Shown piece after piece: positions 59,871 through 64,000 of a DNA stretch of 64,000 nt (its first letter is position 1; each line of letters starts with the position of its first letter). The position numbers were made by a program, and so were the translations under genes. This DNA comes from Mesonia sp. K7 (lineage in GTDB: Bacteria; Bacteroidota; Bacteroidia; Flavobacteriales; Flavobacteriaceae): contig NZ_QKQV01000002.1 of the NCBI RefSeq assembly GCF_003233725.1, forward strand, positions 124,001 to 188,000. The letters are read 5' to 3'. The notes below the pieces were generated by a model, which did not search any database, was not told the DNA's origin, and saw nothing but the letters and a program-made list of their open reading frames with translations.

Positions 59871-62360
59871 ATGAATTTTAAAAATAGCTCCCTACTATTA
59901 GCTTTTGCTTTTAGTTTTTTTTCCTTCCTCACCTTTGCACAAAACACACACGTTGTTACCGGAAAAGTAACCGATAATGATGCAGGGATTCCTCTAGAAT
60001 ACGCCACTATAACCTTTAATGATGTTACTGGTAAACTTTCTGCACAAGGAGGAGTTACCGATTTTGACGGTAACTTTTCTATCGAAATAAAAGAAGGAAC
60101 TTATAACATTGTTGTAGAATACATTTCTTTTCAACCCAAAAAATACAATAATAGAACCATCAATAAAGATATTAACTTAGGGAATATTGTTTTAGAAATC
60201 AACCAAAACACCCTCAACGAAGTGGTCGTAAGAGCAGAAACCACAGAAGTAGATGTTCGCCTTGATAAAAAAATATATAATATTGGTAAAGATTTAACCA
60301 CACAAGGAGCTACCGTAAGCGATGCTTTAAGCAACGTACCTTCGGTAACGGTAGATGTAGAAGGAGGTATTAGCTTACGCGGAAATGAGAACGTACGCAT
60401 TCTCATTAACGGTAAGCCTTCTGCGATGGCTGGTTTTGGTGACACCAATATTTTTCAGCAATTACCTGCAGATGCCATCGAGCGTGTAGAAGTGATTACA
60501 AGTCCATCGGCGCGTTACGATGCAGAAGGAACTGCAGGTATCCTTAATATTATTCTGAGAAAAGAAAAGACTTTAGGCTTTAATGGTTCTATTTCTGCCA
60601 ATGTTGGTTTTCCTGCCAACTCTAGTATTTCGGCTAATCTCAATTTACGAACCGACAAGTTTAATATTTTCAATACCATAGGTAACTACTACAGAAAGTC
60701 TCCTGGTTATGGTTATTTCGATTCTAGATATGCCAACGCTGCTACCGATCAAGATGGTATAGCATATAACCGTGAAATAGAAGACCGTGATATGGACAGA
60801 CGTTATCAAGGTTTCAATAACAATTTTGGTGTTGAATATTTCATCAATGATCAATCATCGATTACCGGTAGCTTTTTCTTCCGTTATGGCGATGATAGAG
60901 ACGTAACCGAAAACAACACCATTGGCTATCTGAATGACGAGGTAAGTAGAAGGATTTACCGCGAGCAAATTGAAGAAGAAAAAGACAACAGTTATCAGGC
61001 TTCTTTAAATTATATGAACAAGTTTAATGACGAAGGACATCAACTTACTGCAGACTTTCAGTATTCTTATGATAAAGAAGACAGACCAACGACAATTGTA
61101 GAAACAAAAACTTTTCCGACAGAAGACATAACAGACTCTGAAAGTATTTTTGAAACCGAAATCCAAAATGAATTCTTATTACAAGCCGATTATGTTTTAC
61201 CGATGGGCGAAGCACAATTCGAAGCTGGTTTTCGTAGTAATTATGAAGAAGAAGAATTAGATTATGAATTGAAAGAGTTTGGTGTTCTAAATGACACCCT
61301 GACCAATGTTTTTACTTATACCGAAAATGTAAACGCACTTTACTCACAGTACGGTAATAAGTTTGGTGATTTTTCTTTTTTATTAGGTTTACGCCTAGAG
61401 CAAACCATTATGAAAGGAGAACTAGAAACTTTACTTCCTGAAAGTACTTTGGAAGAAAGTCTTGGTGTTGATTTTAATGCCAATTTCGACAAAAATTACC
61501 TCGGTTTATTTCCTACCGTTAATTTAATTTACGAATTGTCGGAAGACGAAAACATAACTTTGGGTTATAACCGTCGTATCAACAGACCAAGAGGATGGTA
61601 CATCAATCCTTTCCCTTCTCGATCTAGTGCTACCAACGTATTTCAAGGTAACCCTGACTTAGATCCGGCTTACTCTAATTTCTTTGATGTTGGCTATCTC
61701 AAAAAATGGGAAAAACTTACCCTAACCTCATCGGTTTATTATCAAAAAGAGACCAATAGCTTTGAGAGAATTGATGAAGAAATAGAACTCAACGGAAGAC
61801 CCGGCGTAAGAACTATACCGATTAACTTAGGTACCGATGAGCGTATAGGAGCCGAAATAGGAACAATTTACAATCCTGCGAAATGGTTACGACTCAATGC
61901 TAGTTTCAATTTGTTTAATTCACAAACCGAAGGTGAATATAATGGAGAAGAATACGGTACCGAAAACACAACTTGGTTTGGAAGGTTAAGCTCTAAATTT
62001 GAACTCCCAGCTAAAATAGATTTACAGCTAAATGGTTTTTATATGGGACCCCGTAAAAATGCCCAAACAGAAAACGATGGAATCTTTTCAGCTAACTTAG
62101 CGATGAGTAAAGAGATTGTCCCAAATGTGTTAACGGCTTCTTTTAATGTGAGTGATTTATTCAATTCTCGCGTAAGAGATTCATACACTCGACTTTCTAA
62201 TGGGACGATAAGAGAAAGTGAATTTCAGTGGAGACAAAGACAATATACCTTATCGGTTATTTACAGGTTCAACCAACCCAACGATCGTAAAAAACAAAGA
62301 GAAGGGCAAGAAGAGAATAATGGTTTTGGAAATGGCGACGAAAATGGTGGCGATTACTAA
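59871..62360 (+). CDS. TonB-dependent-receptor-like outer-membrane barrel protein
   Basis: Protein of 829 residues: signal peptide (about 1-23, ending LTFAQ), carboxypeptidase-D regulatory-like domain (about 27-110, VTGKVTDNDAGIPLEYATIT), plug domain (about 125-225, with LSNVPSVTVDVEGGISLRGN and RVEVITSPSARYDAEGTAGI), and a 22-strand-type barrel (OMP_b-brl_3 group). No SusD partner follows, so it is not a standard polysaccharide system; relatives import peptides, metals or unknown ligands. The tail after the last strand is Gly/Asn/Glu-rich (REGQEENNGFGNGDENGG), which is unusual. Confidence 0.88.
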   Translation: MNFKNSSLLLAFAFSFFSFLTFAQNTHVVTGKVTDNDAGIPLEYATITFNDVTGKLSAQGGVTDFDGNFSIEIKEGTYNIVVEYISFQPKKYNNRTINKDINLGNIVLEINQNTLNEVVVRAETTEVDVRLDKKIYNIGKDLTTQGATVSDALSNVPSVTVDVEGGISLRGNENVRILINGKPSAMAGFGDTNIFQQLPADAIERVEVITSPSARYDAEGTAGILNIILRKEKTLGFNGSISANVGFPANSSISANLNLRTDKFNIFNTIGNYYRKSPGYGYFDSRYANAATDQDGIAYNREIEDRDMDRRYQGFNNNFGVEYFINDQSSITGSFFFRYGDDRDVTENNTIGYLNDEVSRRIYREQIEEEKDNSYQASLNYMNKFNDEGHQLTADFQYSYDKEDRPTTIVETKTFPTEDITDSESIFETEIQNEFLLQADYVLPMGEAQFEAGFRSNYEEEELDYELKEFGVLNDTLTNVFTYTENVNALYSQYGNKFGDFSFLLGLRLEQTIMKGELETLLPESTLEESLGVDFNANFDKNYLGLFPTVNLIYELSEDENITLGYNRRINRPRGWYINPFPSRSSATNVFQGNPDLDPAYSNFFDVGYLKKWEKLTLTSSVYYQKETNSFERIDEEIELNGRPGVRTIPINLGTDERIGAEIGTIYNPAKWLRLNASFNLFNSQTEGEYNGEEYGTENTTWFGRLSSKFELPAKIDLQLNGFYMGPRKNAQTENDGIFSANLAMSKEIVPNVLTASFNVSDLFNSRVRDSYTRLSNGTIRESEFQWRQRQYTLSVIYRFNQPNDRKKQREGQEENNGFGNGDENGGDY

Positions 62361-62386
62361 AATTATTGTGTGTTAGTGTTAGTTAG

Positions 62387-62416
62387 AAAAAAAGGGAGCA
62401 AATTGCTCCCTTTTTT
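62387..62416. terminator. bidirectional terminator
   Basis: AAAAAAGGGAGC, AAATT loop, GCTCCCTTTTTT: strong stem between the barrel gene and the converging 59-codon gene. Confidence 0.93.
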
Positions 62417-62438
62417 ATTTTAAATATGTTTTTTGAAC

Positions 62439-62618
62439 TTATTTAGATAGTTCTTTTTTACGTTTTCTTTCTTCACGTTTTTCTTTAATCATTTCCATAA
62501 TCGAGCCTCCAACCCAATACGGAACAATAAAAGTTAATAATAATATCATTAACCAAAAACCAATCGTGGCAATGCCTAAAAATGCTAAAAAACCTAAATA
62601 CTGATCAAATTCGAACAT
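62439..62618 (-). CDS. small membrane protein, 59 residues
   Basis: An ATG at 62618 opens a 59-codon frame ending TAA at 62439: MFEFDQYLGFLAFLGIATIG, one long or two tightly paired membrane helices (about 8-39), then a strongly basic tail (KEKREERKRKKELSK). Support for a real gene: a complete promoter just upstream (TTTG, 21 nt, TATCTTTG) and a bidirectional terminator just downstream. Similar short proteins seem to be conserved in Flavobacteriaceae, but I know no function. Confidence 0.72.
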   Translation of the reverse strand: MFEFDQYLGFLAFLGIATIGFWLMILLLTFIVPYWVGGSIMEMIKEKREERKRKKELSK

Positions 62619-62639
62619 GACTTTTTTATTTTATAGGGG

Positions 62640-62672
62640 CAAAGATAGGATAAAGCATTGTTTTCTTCCAAA
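62640..62672 (-). promoter_or_regulatory. promoter of the 59-codon gene
   Basis: On the minus strand TTTG (62669-62672), 21-nt spacer, TATCTTTG (62640-62647) followed by C. It lies 21 nt before the ATG at 62618. Confidence 0.75.
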
Positions 62673-62713
62673 TGAATATGCGAATTTATTAACAATACTA
62701 TCAACTTCGATTC

Positions 62714-63136
62714 TTAAACTTCTTCAGTATACTTTTTAAAGTTGTTTAAAATAGCTTGCCAACCATCACGTTGCATTTCTACCGAATTTACATTTTCAGC
62801 ATCAAAAGTAGTAGTTATTTTGGTTTTATTTCCCTCTGGTTCAAAAAGCGTTGTCGCTTGTCTTCCATCAGGCATCGTATAACTTATGTTTTCTTGATTT
62901 TTTACTTCATCATACGTGGCTTCAAAGTCGAAACCAAAACCCCCATCTTTGGCTTCCATACGCGCAAGGTACTTTCCTCCTGCTTGTAAATTGTTTTCTG
63001 CTTTTGGGCAGCACCAATCGTCTGTCGCAAAATTCCATTGGGTAATGTGCTTTGGTTCGTTCCAACGTTCCCAAACTTTGTCTACTGGGGAGTTTACTTC
63101 TGCAGAAATCGTTACTTTTTTATTTTGTGTTTTCAT
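62714..63136 (-). CDS. SRPBCC/AHSA1-type START-like protein
   Basis: Protein of 140 residues with the AHSA1 pattern: ISAEVNSPVDKVWERWNEPK at the first strand and helix, HITQWNFATDDWCCPKAENN, GGKYLARMEAKDGGFGFDFE, and the C-terminal helix MQRDGWQAILNNFKKYTEEV. The fold is a hydrophobic-ligand pocket; ligands are generally unknown, and this group often travels with VOC/PhnB-like proteins. Here the VOC gene is 20 nt upstream on the same strand, in keeping with that. Confidence 0.9.
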   Translation of the reverse strand: MKTQNKKVTISAEVNSPVDKVWERWNEPKHITQWNFATDDWCCPKAENNLQAGGKYLARMEAKDGGFGFDFEATYDEVKNQENISYTMPDGRQATTLFEPEGNKTKITTTFDAENVNSVEMQRDGWQAILNNFKKYTEEV

Positions 63137-63156
63137 CTTTTGTGTTTTTTTGAGAG

Positions 63157-64000
63157 TTAGGAGTTATTTGCTTTTTCGATGTCTTCAATAATAATTTTAT
63201 TCATTTGCATCATCGCCTGCATTACCTTTTGAGCTTTTTCTTGATTTTCTTGGTTCATCAGTTCCACCAATCTTTTCGGGACAATTTGCCAACTCACACC
63301 GTATTTATCTTTTAGCCAACTGCATTTACTTTCTTCTCCTCCGTTTTCGGTAAGCAACTTCCAATAATAATCGGTTTCTTTTTGGTCGTTGGTCATCACG
63401 GTAATCGAAACACCTTCGTTAAAATCGAAATCATGCGCTGCAGAATTTTCCATAATCGCCATCGTAAAATCATTCAGCTGAAACTGAGCGTGAGCCACAT
63501 TTCCCTTAGGCTCATCACTTGCTTCTGGTTGCTCCATGATTCCTTCTACAGAAGAATTAGGGAAAACGGAAGTGTAAAACGCAATTGCCTCTTTTGCTTT
63601 CCCATTATTCTTATTCACAAACATCAAACTTGGCGTAAAATATTGGTCGGTATTACCTTTTTCACCCGTATATAATTGCCAATTCACACCAAATTTATCT
63701 TCTACCCAAGCATACTTTTCGCTAAAATGGTATTTGTCTAAAGGCATCAAGACTTCTCCTTCTTTTTCGAGCAGTTTATAAAGTCTTTCGGTTTCTTTTT
63801 CGTCTTTATTGGCAACTAAAAAAGAAAGACTGGCATTAGGTTTAAAAGGCGAACCTGCATCTAAAAGCATCAGTTTCTGACCGTCTAGCTCCAACATTTT
63901 TACCATGGGTGTATTTTTTACAACCTTGGTATTTTTAAAAACTTCGGAATACAGTTTTGCGGCTTCCTCTCCAGTTCCGTTCATCCAAACACAAGGATAG
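63157..64000 (-). CDS. VOC family (PhnB-like) two-domain protein, 5' end outside window
   Basis: Glyoxalase/bleomycin-resistance-fold protein with two repeats of the PhnB type. The first repeat has NGTGEEAAKLYSEVF and LLEKEGEVLMPLDKYHFSEK, then WVEDKFGVNWQLY; the second has GKAKEAIAFYTSVFPNSSVE and WLKDKYGVSWQIVP. The frame stays open to the window end and reads YPCVW immediately before the ATG at 63984, as in full-length relatives that begin with such a strand, so that ATG is internal. Enzymatic activity is unknown for this subfamily. Confidence 0.87.
   Translation of the reverse strand, partial: YPCVWMNGTGEEAAKLYSEVFKNTKVVKNTPMVKMLELDGQKLMLLDAGSPFKPNASLSFLVANKDEKETERLYKLLEKEGEVLMPLDKYHFSEKYAWVEDKFGVNWQLYTGEKGNTDQYFTPSLMFVNKNNGKAKEAIAFYTSVFPNSSVEGIMEQPEASDEPKGNVAHAQFQLNDFTMAIMENSAAHDFDFNEGVSITVMTNDQKETDYYWKLLTENGGEESKCSWLKDKYGVSWQIVPKRLVELMNQENQEKAQKVMQAMMQMNKIIIEDIEKANNS

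Overview
The window is a gene-dense stretch (I estimate 35-38% G+C by eye) of a chromosome from Bacteroidota, most probably family Flavobacteriaceae. The grounds are: recurrent TAnnTTTG promoter boxes (the Bacteroidota -7 element) about 13-30 nt before start codons and almost no Shine-Dalgarno sequences; a 288-residue primary sigma factor of the short Bacteroidota type; SPOR, DUF4834, DUF3817 and 7TM-HD families; a fused E1 alpha/beta 2-oxoacid dehydrogenase; a carboxypeptidase-D-like/TonB-type outer-membrane barrel; and a likely sulfonolipid gene pair. I see no rRNA, tRNA, CRISPR array, insertion sequence or prophage, and no gene-free stretch longer than 300 bases. The outermost genes (acyl-CoA reductase at the left, a VOC protein at the right) are cut by the window ends.

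Layout. 1-7.7 kb: a serine-biosynthesis run (acyl-CoA reductase, serC, serA, an RlpA-like protein, a small membrane protein), then proline dehydrogenase, aroB, bcp and an endonuclease III without any cysteine. 7.7-12.8 kb: a 50-codon gene, an ECF sigma factor, the first uvrA and a Tyr-rich secreted protein with 16-residue repeats. 12.8-18.3 kb (minus strand): an overlapping operon DUF4834 - YfhO-like - glycosyltransferase - flippase for surface glycans. 18.3-28.9 kb: two exported proteins, a second uvrA in an operon with a LOG-family protein and an M1-like protein whose zinc motif is gone, then the E1 fusion.

28.9-31.1 kb is the most unusual part. A 67-residue peptide with a leader-like N-terminus and two TRYGD repeats is encoded 12 nt before a JmjC/cupin-type 2-oxoglutarate oxygenase with an intact iron site. 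This pair is bracketed by two near-identical hairpin terminators and followed by an unrecognised secreted protein. I read the pair as a candidate peptide-modification (RiPP-like) system, with a lipoprotein as the alternative reading of the peptide.

31.1-45.8 kb: primary sigma factor, an SDR, a class A penicillin-binding protein, membrane proteins (TspO-like, MscS, VTT), a DEAD/DEAH helicase, galE, a nuclease-fold membrane protein, and thioesterase, NUDIX and DUF72 genes. 45.8-57.1 kb: a 7TM-HD phosphohydrolase, a thiolase, an NlpC/P60 peptidase, an alpha-oxoamine synthase beside a cysteine-synthase-like enzyme (likely cysteate/sulfonolipid synthesis), a prolyl oligopeptidase, ybaB, an AT-rich AbiC-like gene and threonine aldolase. 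57.1-64 kb: prfB with its programmed +1 frameshift, arsC, two small exported helical proteins, an outer-membrane barrel, a 59-residue membrane protein, and SRPBCC and VOC proteins.
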